From: Streptomyces hawaiiensis | GTDB lineage: Bacteria; Actinomycetota; Actinomycetes; Streptomycetales; Streptomycetaceae | NCBI RefSeq assembly: GCF_004803895.1 | Contig: NZ_CP021978.1 | Coordinates: forward strand, 8,804,001-8,868,000 | Reading direction: 5' to 3' | Length of the DNA stretch: 64,000 bases | Part shown: piece after piece, positions 19,259-29,547 of the stretch | Layout: every line of letters begins with the position of its first letter | How positions within the stretch are numbered: position 1 is the first letter of the stretch | Program-made: the position numbers and the translations under genes | The notes under the pieces: generated by a model | What the model was told of the DNA's origin: nothing | The model's input: the letters and a program-made list of their open reading frames with translations, nothing else | Databases searched by the model: none

Positions 19259-19363
19259 GTAGCAAGTGCATGTCGCGAAGAGGATCCACGGCTCCGAAGG
19301 AGCCAGCTCCCCCTGTGCGTCAGCACACGCGATGGGGAGACCTCCCCGCTGACCGTTCGACCA

Positions 19364-19912
19364 CTATGGAACTATGATCCAGCCCTGGTTGGCGGATCCG
19401 TCACAGGGGAACTGGGCTACCTGCGCACCGTCGGCGGTGCTGGCGCCGGAGACACCCAGGCACATGCCGCTCTTGCGATTCTTGATTGCGTGGCCGTCCG
19501 GGCCGTAGTCCTCCCAGACCCTGTCCCAGTCCTGGTTAAGGTCGCCGGACGGAGTTGCCGTGATGGCCGCCGCCCCAGCTGAAGTACTGGCGCGGTCGAT
19601 ACCGAGGTTCAACTTCGACTGCCAGTTCTCCCAGCTGTACGTGGTACCGCCCTCGGTCAGGATGGTTTCCCATCGCTGCAGGTAGCTGTCGCTGCTGGAC
19701 TTCTGGACGACCTTTGCCCCGTTGGCGGAACTCACGGCCGCCAGGTACTTCCCGGACTTGTAGTTCTTGATCTTGATGGTGGCGAGGGCACGCTTCGGCG
19801 CCGGTTCACCACTGTGGGGCGCCGGGGTGAGAGCGATCGCAGGGCTGGCCGCGGCCAGCAGCGCTCCCGCCAGGATCGCCGAGACGGCGGCTGCAGTTCG
19901 TGTTGCGCGCAT
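19364..19912 (-). CDS. Secreted RICIN-type lectin-like protein (paralogue 1)
   Basis: The 182-residue product has a clear signal peptide (MRATRTAAAVSAILAGALLA, ending near AIA-LTPAP). A beta-trefoil region follows with YKSGKYLAAVSSANGAKVVQ, LNLGIDRASTSAGAAAIT, and SGMCLGVSGASTADGAQVAQ with PCDGSANQGWIIVP at the C-terminus. The repeated G-A-x-V-x-Q and QxW-like elements are typical of RICIN domains, which bind sugars. It is probably extracellular. It shares its layout and several motifs with the next two genes on the same strand. Confidence 0.8.
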   Translation of the reverse strand: MRATRTAAAVSAILAGALLAAASPAIALTPAPHSGEPAPKRALATIKIKNYKSGKYLAAVSSANGAKVVQKSSSDSYLQRWETILTEGGTTYSWENWQSKLNLGIDRASTSAGAAAITATPSGDLNQDWDRVWEDYGPDGHAIKNRKSGMCLGVSGASTADGAQVAQFPCDGSANQGWIIVP

Positions 19913-19997
19913 GACAATCTTCTCCTTGTGTAGGAATCAGTGCTGACGGCCCGTTAGGCCAAGAGGGGCATGTGGCCGGGTGGCGCAGCCGGATTGA

Positions 19998-20579
19998 TCA
20001 CAGCACGATGAGCTGCCACTGTTGGTTGCTCGACCCATCACATGCAAACTGGGCGGCCTGTGCGCCGTTCGTGGTGCTCGCACCCGATATGCCCAGGCAC
20101 AGGTGGCTCTTACGGTTCTGCAGTGCGCCCCGGTCCCCACTCGTGGGGACGATCAGCCAGTCCTGGTTGGCGTCGCCGGACGGATTCGCGATGATGGCCG
20201 CAGCGCCGGCTTGGGTGCTAGCGCCGTCGACCCCCAGGTTTTTGCCCGCGCGACCGTTCTCGAAGCTGAAGAGGTCGCCGTCCTGGATCATGTTCCAGTG
20301 CTGCGAGGAGTTCTGGTCGTTTCCCGGCTGCTGAACGACTCTGGCTCCGTTGGCAGTGCTGTTACTTGTGGGCTGCAGGTACTTCCCGGACTTTACGTTC
20401 CTGAGCCCGACGGTCTTGGCGGCAACTGACCGGTCCTTGAGGCTCGACAGCGGCAGGGGAGTTGGGGCCGAGACGCGGTCCGTCGGCGATGCGGAGGCGA
20501 TCGCCGGACTGGTGACGGCCATCAACGCTCCGACCACGGCGCCTGCGACGATGACTTTCCTGGCGCGCGATGTGCGCAT
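19998..20579 (-). CDS. Secreted RICIN-type lectin-like protein (paralogue 2)
   Basis: The 193-residue product begins with a signal peptide (MRTSRARKVIVAGAVVGALM, ending near AIASA). Its beta-trefoil repeats read NVKSGKYLQPTSNSTANGAR, KNLGVDGASTQAGAAAIIAN, SHLCLGISGASTTNGAQAAQ and FACDGSSNQQWQLIVL. The terminal QQWQL is a good match to the QxW signature of RICIN domains. A ribosome site (AGGAGAC) lies just upstream of the ATG. It is the middle gene of three tandem paralogues, each with its own spacer of 85 bases. Confidence 0.8.
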   Translation of the reverse strand: MRTSRARKVIVAGAVVGALMAVTSPAIASASPTDRVSAPTPLPLSSLKDRSVAAKTVGLRNVKSGKYLQPTSNSTANGARVVQQPGNDQNSSQHWNMIQDGDLFSFENGRAGKNLGVDGASTQAGAAAIIANPSGDANQDWLIVPTSGDRGALQNRKSHLCLGISGASTTNGAQAAQFACDGSSNQQWQLIVL

Positions 20580-20663
20580 GTGATGTCTCCTCTTGGCGTT
20601 GGGGTGCCGTCGTAAGTGACGACGCCAGGTAAACCTGATGGCTGGGGTCTCCCGGTGGGCTTG

Positions 20664-21293
20664 CTAATGCATCGCCCAGCCCTGGTTGGCCGAGTCATCG
20701 CAGGGGAACTGGGCGGCCGCAGCGCCGTTGGCGGTGCTGGCGCCCGTGATGCCAAGACACAGGCCGCTCTTGCGGCTCACCATGGCGAAATACTCTCCGC
20801 CGTAGCCATTCCAGTCTGCGAACCAGTCTTGGTTGAGGTCGCCGGACGGAGTTGCCGTGATAGCCGCCGCGCCGGCAGAAGTGCTCGCACCATTGATGCC
20901 GAGGTTCCGCCCCGCCGCCTGGTTCTCGAAGGTGTAGTAGTCGCCGAAGAGGTAGACCTCCCAGATCTGCAACCCCTGGCCACTGGTCGTGGGCTGCTGG
21001 ACGACCCTTGCTCCGTTGGCGGTACTGACAGCCTGCAACGCCTTCCCGGACTTGAGGTTCACGAGCCGAGCCGTAGTCACCGCTACCTTCTGGGGTGCCG
21101 GCTCGCTGCTCCGAGGCGACTCGGCGCGGGCGAAGTCCTGAATCCCCGCAGAGGCGGAGGCCTTGAGGATCGGCACGGGCTTCGCGTCGCTGTCCTGCGG
21201 CGACTGAGCGCTAGCGATCGCAGGGCTGACTGCCGCCATCAGCGTACCGGCCATCATCGCAGCGACGATGTTCCTGTTGTGTCTCTTACGCAC
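20664..21293 (-). CDS. Secreted RICIN-type lectin-like protein (paralogue 3)
   Basis: The 209-residue product has an N-terminal signal peptide (RNIVAAMMAGTLMAAVSPAI). A 60-residue Ser/Pro/Ala-rich linker leads to RICIN repeats NLKSGKALQAVSTANGARVV, RNLGINGASTSAGAAAITAT, SGLCLGITGASTANGAAAAQ and PCDDSANQGWAMH. I chose GTG at 21291-21293 because a GAAGGA site sits seven bases before it. A GTG five codons upstream is possible. It is the first of the three-gene tandem array on this strand, and its longer linker sets it apart. Confidence 0.8.
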   Translation of the reverse strand: MRKRHNRNIVAAMMAGTLMAAVSPAIASAQSPQDSDAKPVPILKASASAGIQDFARAESPRSSEPAPQKVAVTTARLVNLKSGKALQAVSTANGARVVQQPTTSGQGLQIWEVYLFGDYYTFENQAAGRNLGINGASTSAGAAAITATPSGDLNQDWFADWNGYGGEYFAMVSRKSGLCLGITGASTANGAAAAQFPCDDSANQGWAMH

Positions 21294-22123
21294 GTTGCAT
21301 TCCTTCACTTTAGGTTGGCTCGTCGTCGCCGGGAGTACTCAACCAGAGAGCGAGAGGGAATCGCTAGATCGTTCGATCACTTAGGCTGAAAGCGCTTTCT
21401 TGACGGGGGCATGTTCGAGTGGCAGGAAGGGCTCGAGGTCTGTCACGGCACCACAGGGGAGCTTTCGCCTGGCCGAAATGTTGTATTGGCCCAGCCCGCT
21501 CGGGAACCTACTAGTGCCTGGGCCAGGGTCCCCTGCACCCGTCCGGCTTCACCCTCTGGAGCTCCCGCGTCGTCGAAGGCCACGTCAACCGGATCAAGAT
21601 GCTCAAACGCCAGATGCTCGGCCAGGCCGCCTGTAGGTGGCAGACCTGCGCATCGACCCGACCGCGCGCACCGCGCACCTGGCCGACGCCCGGACGTTTT
21701 ATTGGCCGTGGCCTTCTTCGCGGTCTTCTTGTCCAGCTGCTTCTTCACCGCCAGGGTGCCTCGCTGAGCGGGCCGCGTCGCGCTTCCGTACCTGCTGGAT
21801 CTGCACCGGGCTACACGGCACACCGTCCATCTGTGTGTCCTGCGCGGCCGCCGGGCAGCACCACCGGCACGACGTGCCGGTCCCGCCGAACGCACCACTG
21901 CTCGCCCGTGTTCGGCGCACCTAAGCAGGTCTGGGAGGATGGCCGGCAGCCGTCCGTACCGGGTCCGGGAACCCGCGGGCGGCGAGAGGCGGGCGGGTAC
22001 GGGCGGCGGGCGGGAGAGCGGAGTGGTGCGGCAACGGTGCAGCTGTCGACTCGGCGACGCAGGATGGCAAGGACGACGCCACCCTCGCGTCGGGGGCAGC
22101 GCGGCATCACAGCGGACGACGGG
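21294..22123. other. Gene-free junk with a small ISL3-type transposase remnant
   Basis: No intact gene is visible. At about 21548-21640 the plus strand encodes SRVVEGHVNRIKMLKRQMLGQA, which matches the conserved C-terminal end of ISL3-family transposases and is the only recognisable piece. On the minus strand at 21699-21770 a lysine-rich stretch (KKQLDKKTAKKATANKTSGR) resembles a Ku or histone-like tail but is too short to assign. The rest is GC-rich sequence with only overlapping spurious frames. Confidence 0.5.
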
Positions 22124-23414
22124 GCCTGCTAACCCATGACGCCCAAGGCCAACCGCTAGCCCAGGCGGTGACCGACACAGGTCTGTTGCTGGACGGCACC
22201 AGTAATGGATACGCGGCAACGGCCGGTCCGGTGCTGGAGACCCGTTCGTCGTACACGGTGGCGGCCTGGGTGCGGGTGGATCCGTCCGTGACGCAGACCG
22301 TCTCCGTGCTCAGCTAGACGCCGACGGCTGCAAGCCCCTGGACCCAGAAGTACAGCCCGTTCGTCATCTCCTACGGCGGCAAGTGGAGCATCCGCGCGTT
22401 CTCCACCGATGGCACCTTCACCCGGGAAGCCGCGGCCTCGGTCTCGCACCCAAAGGGAGTGTGGACCCATGTGGCGGCTGTGCACGATACGGCGGCCAAG
22501 AAGGTCCACCTCTTCGTCAACGGCAAGCGTGAGGCCTCGGCGGACGCCGGCACGCCCTGGTCGGCCGAGGAAACCTGGAGATCGGCCGGGTGATGTTCGG
22601 CGACAGCTACGTGGACCACTTCAAGGGCGTCATCGACGAGGTGACGGTGTGGCAGCGCACGCTGACCGACCAAGAGGTCAGGGACGAGGCACGGCTGCTG
22701 ACGTCCGAGCACTTTGCCGGTGTGGAGCTCGTGGGCGGCTGGCGTCCCGATCAGGGCACCGGCACCACGATCCCCGACACACTGTCCGGTTACGGCCGCC
22801 AGATGACCCTCAACGGAGGAGCGTCATTGAACGGCGAGGAGATCACTCTGGACGGAGTGGACGACTCAGCGTCAGTGCCCGGCCCGCTGGTGGATGACAC
22901 GGGATCCTTCACCGTCACCGCGCTGGCCACCCTCGACGGGGACAAGCTCGCCGGCAAGAACGCTGGCTACAAGGGCCAGGTCGTCGGGCAGCGCACGGCG
23001 GACGGATCCGCCTGGGGACTGTGGTACGAGCTGACGGGCAAGCAGACCGTGCTCGACCCGGAGACCTTGACGGAGAAGACCGTGCCCGTCGGCTTCTGGC
23101 GGTTCGGGCGACTCAACGCCGACGGCACGTTCAGCGCGGTGTCGTCCGACGAGAGCGCGCTGATGGACGGCAGGGTCAGACTGACCGGCGTCTTCGACGC
23201 CCAGGACGGCACCGTCAGCCTCTACCTCGGCGGCGCACGCAACGACGAACCTCGCTCGTTCACCGCCAAGCTGGGCACCGGCGAGTTCGCCGTAGGCAGG
23301 GGATTCACGGGCGGCGTGTGGCAGCACTACCTGCCCGAACGTATCGCCGAGGTACGGGTGTGGGCCGGCGCGATGCCCGGCTGGGAGCAGATCGAGCAGG
23401 CCGTGGGCGACTGA
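22124..23414 (+). pseudogene. LamG-domain secreted protein, decayed (right toxin locus)
   Basis: The reading begins without a start at THDAQGQPLAQAVTDTGLLL, then SSYTVAAWVRVDP, and meets an in-frame TAG near 22314-22316. The same frame resumes with KWSIRAFSTDGTFTREAAAS and VWTHVAAVHDTAAKKVHLFV. It shifts near 22575 into the frame of FKGVIDEVTVWQRTLTDQEV, a second LamG domain (GSFTVTALATLDGDKLAG) and the end ERIAEVRVWAGAMPGWEQIE. The domain order equals the C-terminal half of the LamG protein at the left locus. The 5' half is gone. Confidence 0.8.
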
Positions 23415-23430
23415 ACCCGGGCTTGCGGGC

Positions 23431-23456
23431 GGACGGCTGCCACACAGCAGCCGTCC
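23431..23456. terminator. Hairpin in the LamG-RHS intergenic space (right locus)
   Basis: GGACGGCTGC at 23431-23440 pairs perfectly with 23447-23456 around a six-base loop, 17 bases after the LamG stop and before the RHS start. Its position corresponds to the hairpin at 13013-13049 in the left locus. Confidence 0.55.
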
Positions 23457-23531
23457 CGGCCTCGTGACACACAGCAGCCGCAGTCTGCGGCGCCTTACCA
23501 ACTACTCATTGGGACTTGGGCAGGCGGAACG

Positions 23532-26500
23532 ATGGCCTTTGGTATAAGCACCTCAAACAGGCGGCGCGGAGGAGTCACACGGCGGCGCGGCAGCCGTTTG
23601 CTGGTGCAGTCGCTGGCTCTGGCGTTGGTGATGCCCCTGGGCTGGACGCAGGTAGCCCAGGCAGCACCGCAGCCGGGCGGGCTGGGACGGCCGGACGTGC
23701 CGAAGCCCCGGGTGAGTAAGGTTGAGACATTCGACGGGCCCGGAGCACGCAAGGCCCGTGCCAAGGTGGCGAAGGAACGCAAGGCCAATGCCACCCAGGC
23801 CAAGCGAGCCGCCCAAGAGCGAAGAGCTAGCTGGCCCAAGTCCGCACAGGCCACGGTCGCCCTCGACCGTGGAAAGACCACCCTCGGCGACATCCCGGTC
23901 ACAATCACACCCGCACAGAGCTCCGCCGCCAAAGTCGCTGCAGGCGAGGCACGGGTCACCGTGCTGAACCAGAAAGCGGCCCACAAGGCGGGTGTCACCG
24001 GCGTCCTGCTGACCGCCGAGGCGGGCAAGGTAGGCACCGCCGAGCTGAGTATCGACTACAGCTCCTTCGCGTCCGCCGTCGGCGGTGACTGGTCCCAGCG
24101 GCTGCACCTGGTCCAGTTGCCGGCCTGTGCGCTGACGACTCCGCAGAAGAAGGAATGCCGCACACAGAAGCCGCTCGCATCGGAGAACGATTTCGCGGCC
24201 CAGAACATCTCGGCCACGGTGCGTCTAGCGGCAGCGGAGCCATCCGGTGAGTCCACTCAGCTGGTGAAGGCCGCGGGCACCGCGGCATCAGGAGCAACCG
24301 TTCTTGCCGTCACCGCGGCTTCCGCCGGGTCCGGCCAGTCGCCGACGGGCGCGGGAGACTACTCCGCAACGCCACTGTCGGCGTCATCCGCGTGGGAGGC
24401 GGGAGGCAGCTCCGGTTCCTTCACCTGGTCCTACGACTTCACCCTCCCGCCCGCGGCGGCCGGTCCCAAACCGCCGCTGTCGCTGTCGTACGACTCGGGG
24501 GCAGCGTCGACGGTCGGACCGCAACGACGAACAACCAGGGCACATCGGTCGGCGAAGGATTCACGCTGACCGAGTCCTACATCGAGCGCTCCTACGGATC
24601 CTGCGACGACGACGGGCACACAGACGTCTTCGACCTGTGCTGGAAGTACGACAACGCGCGTCTGGTGCTGAACGGCAAGTCCACCCGCCTGATCAAGGAC
24701 AAGACCGACGGGCAATGGCGGCTGGAGGACGACGATGCCTCCAAAGTGACCCGGTCCACCGGCGACGACAACGGCGAGCACTGGACCGTCACCACAGGGG
24801 ACGGCACCAAGTACGTCTTCGGTCTCAACAAGCTGGACGGTGCCAGCACCGAGCGCACCAACTCCACACACCGCCGTCGTCTACGACAACTCGAACGCCA
24901 CCGTATGGTCCGCCACTCAGAAGCCCACCAGGGGCGAGGCGACTTGGACCGGCCGCGCCACCGGCTACACCGCGACCGCCGACACCAACGGCGAGCGAAC
25001 TCCGAACGGCTGGCAGACCGTCACCAAGACGGCCTTCGACGCCCTCGGCTGGCCGACGAGCATCACCGATGCGGCAGGACATGCCACCTCCACCGCCTAC
25101 ACCCCCGCGACAGCGGGCCCGGTGACCAAGACAGTCACCACCGACCCCAAGCAGTACCAGGCTGTCAGCTTCCTCGATCCTCGCCGTGGTCTGCCGCTGC
25201 GTAGCTATGACATCAACCAAAAGAAGAGCGAGCTTAACTACGATGCGCTCGGCCGCCTGACCGAGGTATGGCTGCCCAACCGCATCCGCGGCAGCCAGAA
25301 CCCGAACACCAAATTCCGCCTACCACCTGGAAAACGCCAAGCCTTCTTGGGTATCGACTTCGACCCTGAAGAGGGACGGCGACACCTACAACACCAGCTA
25401 CACGCTCTACGACGCGCTCCTGCGCCCGCTGCAGACCCAGGTACCGACCCCGCAGGGCGGCCGGCTGCTGACCGACACGCGCTACGACAGCCGCGGTCTG
25501 GCGTACGAGACGTACGCGGACATCTTCGACACGACCAGCACCCCCAACGGCACGTACACGCGCGCCGAGTACGGCGAAGCGCCCACGCAGACGGAGACAT
25601 TCTTCGACGGGGCGGGCCGAGCCACCACCAATACCTTGTACGTCTACGGCGTCAAGAAGTGGTCCACGACCACGAGCTACACCGGTGATTCCGTGGCGAC
25701 GACCGCCCTCGAGGGCGGCTCGGCCCTGCGGACGATCAGCGATATCCGCGGCCGCACCAGCGAGACCCGCCAGTACGCAAGCAACACGCCTGGCGACCCC
25801 GACTACGGCAGCGGGCCCGGCGCCGCCTATGCGGCCACCAAGTTCATCTACGGGCTGGACGGCCAGCAAAAGTCGATCACCGGCCCCGACGGTGCCAAGT
25901 GGTCCTACGGCTATGACCTGTTCGGCCGCCAAATCAGCGCCGACGACCCCGACAAGGGCAAGGCGACCACCGAATACAACGCGCTCGATCAGGTCATCAA
26001 GACCACGGACTCGCGCGGCAAGACGATCCTGACCGCCTACGACGAACTTGGCCGCCCCACCGGCACCTGGACCGGCTCGAAGACGGACGCCAACCAGCTC
26101 ACCGGCTACACCTACGACACCCTCCTCAAGGGCCAGCCCACGTCCTCGACCCGCTATGTCGGCGGCAAAACAGGCCAGCCCTACACCCAGACCGTCACCG
26201 CCTACGACAGCCTGAACAGGGCCACCGGCAGTGAACTCGAGCTGCCGGCCGACGATCCGTTCGTGGCGACGGGCGCACCGGCCAAGCTGGCCTACGAGAG
26301 CTACTACAACATCGACGGCACCCTGCAATACAGCAAGGAACCGGCGCTGGGCGGTCTGCCGTCCGAGAACATCGGACTCACCTATGACGGCCTGGGCAAC
26401 CTCACGTCCATCGGCGGCTCCACCGGCTACCTGCGCGACGTGTCCTACTCGGCGCTCTCGCAGCCGCAGCAGCTGACGCTGGGCACCGGCGGTACCGGCA

Positions 26501-28787
26501 GCAAGAGCATCTACGTCACCAACCTCTTCGAGGAGGGAACCGGCCGCCTGACCCGCAGCCATGTCACGGACCAAACCCACCCGTACATGCTGCAGGATCT
26601 CAACTACAGCCACGACCAGGCCGGGAACGTCACCTCCATCAAGGATCCGACCACGCTTGGCGGTGAGAGCTCGGCGGACACTCAGTGCTTCGCCTACGAC
26701 GGTCACCGCCGGATGATCGAGGCCTGGACGCCCAAAACCGACGACTGCTCCAGCGCCCGCACCGGTTCAGATATGGGTGGTCCGGCGCCCTACTGGACGA
26801 GCTACACCTACAACGCAGGCGGGCAGCGCAAGACCGAGACTCAGCACGGGGTCGGCATCCGCGCGGGCCAGAACACTCAGCGCGAATACAGCTACCCCGC
26901 CTCGGGCCAGCCACAGCCGCATACCCTGACCATGGTTGACACGACCGGCGACGGCACCCGCACCCAGTCCTTCACCTATGACGCCGCGGGCAACACCGCC
27001 AAACGTGCCACCGAAGTGCAGCACCAGTACTTCCGCGCCGGGTGGAAACTGACCGCGGGCCAGGAGGTACGCAGCCAGAAGGCTCGCATGGTCATGCGTG
27101 AGGACGGCGACCTCGTCATCTACAACCGTGACACCGACGAGGTCCGCTGGCACACCGGCACCGCGGGCAACCCCGTCGCATGGGCGACCATGCAAGACGA
27201 CGGCAACTTCGTTGTCTACTCGGCCGACAACACCAAGCTGTGGTCCCAAGGGTGCAGGCTCCGGCTACTTCGCCACCCTGCAGGACGGCGGCAGCTTCGC
27301 CGTCTACGACGCCGCCTGGAAACTGCAATGGACTGCAGGCTCCTGGATCGGCTCCGCGCCTGTCTCCTCCGGCACGTACACCCACACCTGGGACGACGAA
27401 GGCCGCATCGCCACCACTACCGCCCCCAACGGCATCAAGACCACCTACATTTACGGCCCGGACGGCCAGCTGCTGATACGCGCCACGGAGAACGGCGAAC
27501 GGATCCTGTACGCCGGCGCTACAGAACTACACCTGCGCGCCGACGGCACTACCTGGGCGCAGCGTTACTACACAGCTCAGAGCGTGACGGCTGCCGTTCG
27601 CTCGAATAAGTCCGGTACCAATACCCTCACCTACCTCACCGGCGACCACCACGGCACATCAAGCCTCGCCATCAGCGCCGACACCAGCCAGACCTTCACC
27701 AAGCGCTACACCACTCCCTTCGGCGCAGAACGAGGAGAACCCGCTGGCGATATCACCACCTGGCCCGACGACGACAAGGGCTTCCTCGGAAAAACCCGAG
27801 ACGAGTCAACGGGCCTGATACATATCGGCGCTCGCGAATATGACCCCACACTCGGACAGTTTCTCTCTGTCGACCCCGTCCTCAACCCCTCGGAAGTACA
27901 GTCCCTCAACGGCTACAGCTACGCGAACAACTCCCCTGCGACACTGGCTGACCCAACAGGCCTCGACCCATGCGGTGGCCTCAAGTGCGGACACCCGGGC
28001 GATAAGTGCAGCGATCCTGACATTTACTGCTACGGCGAGAACCCAGACGGTACTGCCGACATCACGGGTCCGGTCCCGGGGAGCGGCGGTGCGGCCAACG
28101 GCGCATCCAATAGTGATGCGGGCACGTCCACCACGAACAGCACAAACCCCACCCCGGCTCCTAGCCCAGGTCCAGACCCAGTTCCCGGCCCGTACAAGCA
28201 GCAGATAAGCGATCCTGCTCTCAACGCGCTTAAATGGGTCTTCAGTCAGCTCTTTGGGGAGTCCGATCCAGCGCTTAATTGCACTGACGACGGATCATAC
28301 TGCGGATATGTGAATCTCCAAGAGAACGTCGTCCCATGGGCTCCAGGACCGGGATGGGCGCGCGCCCTGGGTGTCGGAAAGGGTGCCGCAGGACTTAAGG
28401 AGTTCGCCACTCGTGTAATCCCGAAGTTCGTTGAGGGTGGAGCGACAAACTGGGGTCGGTTCTACTTCTTCCGGTCACGCGATTCGGCTCGTGAGTGGGA
28501 ACAAGAGGGCAGACGCCGAACTGATTGATATAGTCAATGATCGTCTCCGCAAGGCGGGATTCCTGAAAGGGGCTGCAAAGTCTGCTCGTGCAAGCGATGT
28601 CGAACAGAAAATGGCCGCTACTATGATCAGGGATGGCGTAGATAAGGCGGAACTCGTAATAAACAATCCAGCTGGACCATGCGCGCAGCCGCTCGGGTGT
28701 CATCGCGTACTCGACGCCATCTTGGGCAAGAGGCAGCTCACTGTACACTGGCCCAATGGAAAGGGCGGCTGGGAGGGTTGGACCTAG
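23532..28787 (+). pseudogene. RHS-repeat toxin gene with B-lectin insert and SCP1.201-like deaminase end; several frameshifts and a deletion
   Basis: It starts at ATG 23532 with a signal peptide (LLVQSLALALVMPLGWTQVA) and the same N-terminal RHS region as the left locus. Frame breaks are seen near 24505, 25320, 27250 and 28495. Near 24870, NKLDGASTERTNS is joined directly to TAVVYDNSNATVWSATQKP, which removes a large internal part present in the left homologue. YD repeats are intact from 25500 to 27000. At 27030-27330 a bulb-lectin-like segment (DGDLVIYNRD, MQDDGNFVVYSADNTKLW, LQDGGSFAVYD) interrupts the repeats. The RHS core (IGAREYDPTLGQFLSVDPVL) is followed, in another frame, by the toxin end ASDVEQKMAATMIRDGV and NNPAGPCAQPLGCHRVLDAI. 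This fits SCP1.201/DddA-like deaminases with D-x-E and PC-x4-GC. Confidence 0.8.
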
Positions 28788-28798
28788 GGAGGCGCGAA

Positions 28799-29233
28799 GT
28801 GACCAACCGTAAGGTGCAAGCCTACTTTCGGCGTGAACACGGAGATAATCCGGTTTTGCTCCAAGGCTCGAGCGATGTTGACGACTTGATCGAGGCGCTC
28901 CGTGCTGGCGGTCCGTCGGAGAACTTGGCGTCGTTGCACCATGCGGAACGTCCGTTGATGCCTGCGGGGGTTCCCGACCATGAGTTGCTGGTTGGGGTCG
29001 ACGCAGGATCGCAGGTCGGAGTCCTCGCCTTCATGGACGACGGCAACTTCGTTTCGCTCGATCCCTTGAAGGGGTCGGGGGAGGTCTCCTACTCGATTAT
29101 GGGAAATGCGACTGAATTTCCAGAAAGCTCAGAACTTCCTGTCGCTCTTGTGCGGCAGGCGGTAAACGAGTTTTTGTGTTCCGGTGGGCAGCGTCCGAAG
29201 TGCGTCCAATGGCAAGAGCCGGAGTTCTGGTGA
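28799..29233 (+). CDS. Imm1-type immunity protein for the SCP1.201-like toxin
   Basis: The 144-residue product (start GTG 28799 after GGGAGG) shows the Imm1 layout: HHAERPLMPAGVPDHELLVG near residues 45-65, VDAGSQVGVLAFMDDG near 65-80, and SSELPVALVRQAVNEFLCSG with a closing VQWQEPEFW. Imm1 proteins are known immunities of deaminase-type polymorphic toxins. The start lies 11 bases after the toxin stop codon, so the two would be translationally close. The gene appears intact although the toxin gene upstream is broken. It may act as an orphan immunity against related toxins of other strains. Confidence 0.75.
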   Translation: MTNRKVQAYFRREHGDNPVLLQGSSDVDDLIEALRAGGPSENLASLHHAERPLMPAGVPDHELLVGVDAGSQVGVLAFMDDGNFVSLDPLKGSGEVSYSIMGNATEFPESSELPVALVRQAVNEFLCSGGQRPKCVQWQEPEFW

Positions 29234-29547
29234 GCTGACGGACGGTGCGGTCGATCGACCGTCGAGCCACCGCCCAGTCGAGTCCGAGGTCTGCGAGCTG
29301 CTGGAGTTGGGCGGGGCGGCGATCGCTCACAGGTGGCTTCGGCGTCTGGCCCGCTGCCCCCCTGACGCACACCCCGCACGCTCCCGTTGCCGATCCGAAG
29401 CGGGCCGTGCTTCCCGCTCCCTGCCGACCGGACAGTCGGGCGCGGCCAAGTCGCCAGGTCGGTGTCGGCGTATCGGCAAAGACCCGCAGCCGGATCCGCA
29501 CGCGTCTCACGAACGTCCTCATGTCCAACGGCTTAGGGGAGGCGCGC
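29234..29547. other. No convincing gene between Imm1 and the next membrane protein
   Basis: The minus-strand peptide APAQLQQLADLGLDW-like sequence near 29285-29310 (PAQLQQLADLGLDWA) resembles the repeat end of helicase-associated domains, but no longer alignment is possible. Nothing else is recognised. Confidence 0.35.

Noticed and set aside
21699..21780. Lysine-rich minus-strand peptide resembling a Ku tail
   Set aside because: Only about 20 residues are similar, and such lysine/alanine-rich tails occur in many actinomycete proteins. Not enough to call a second Ku remnant.
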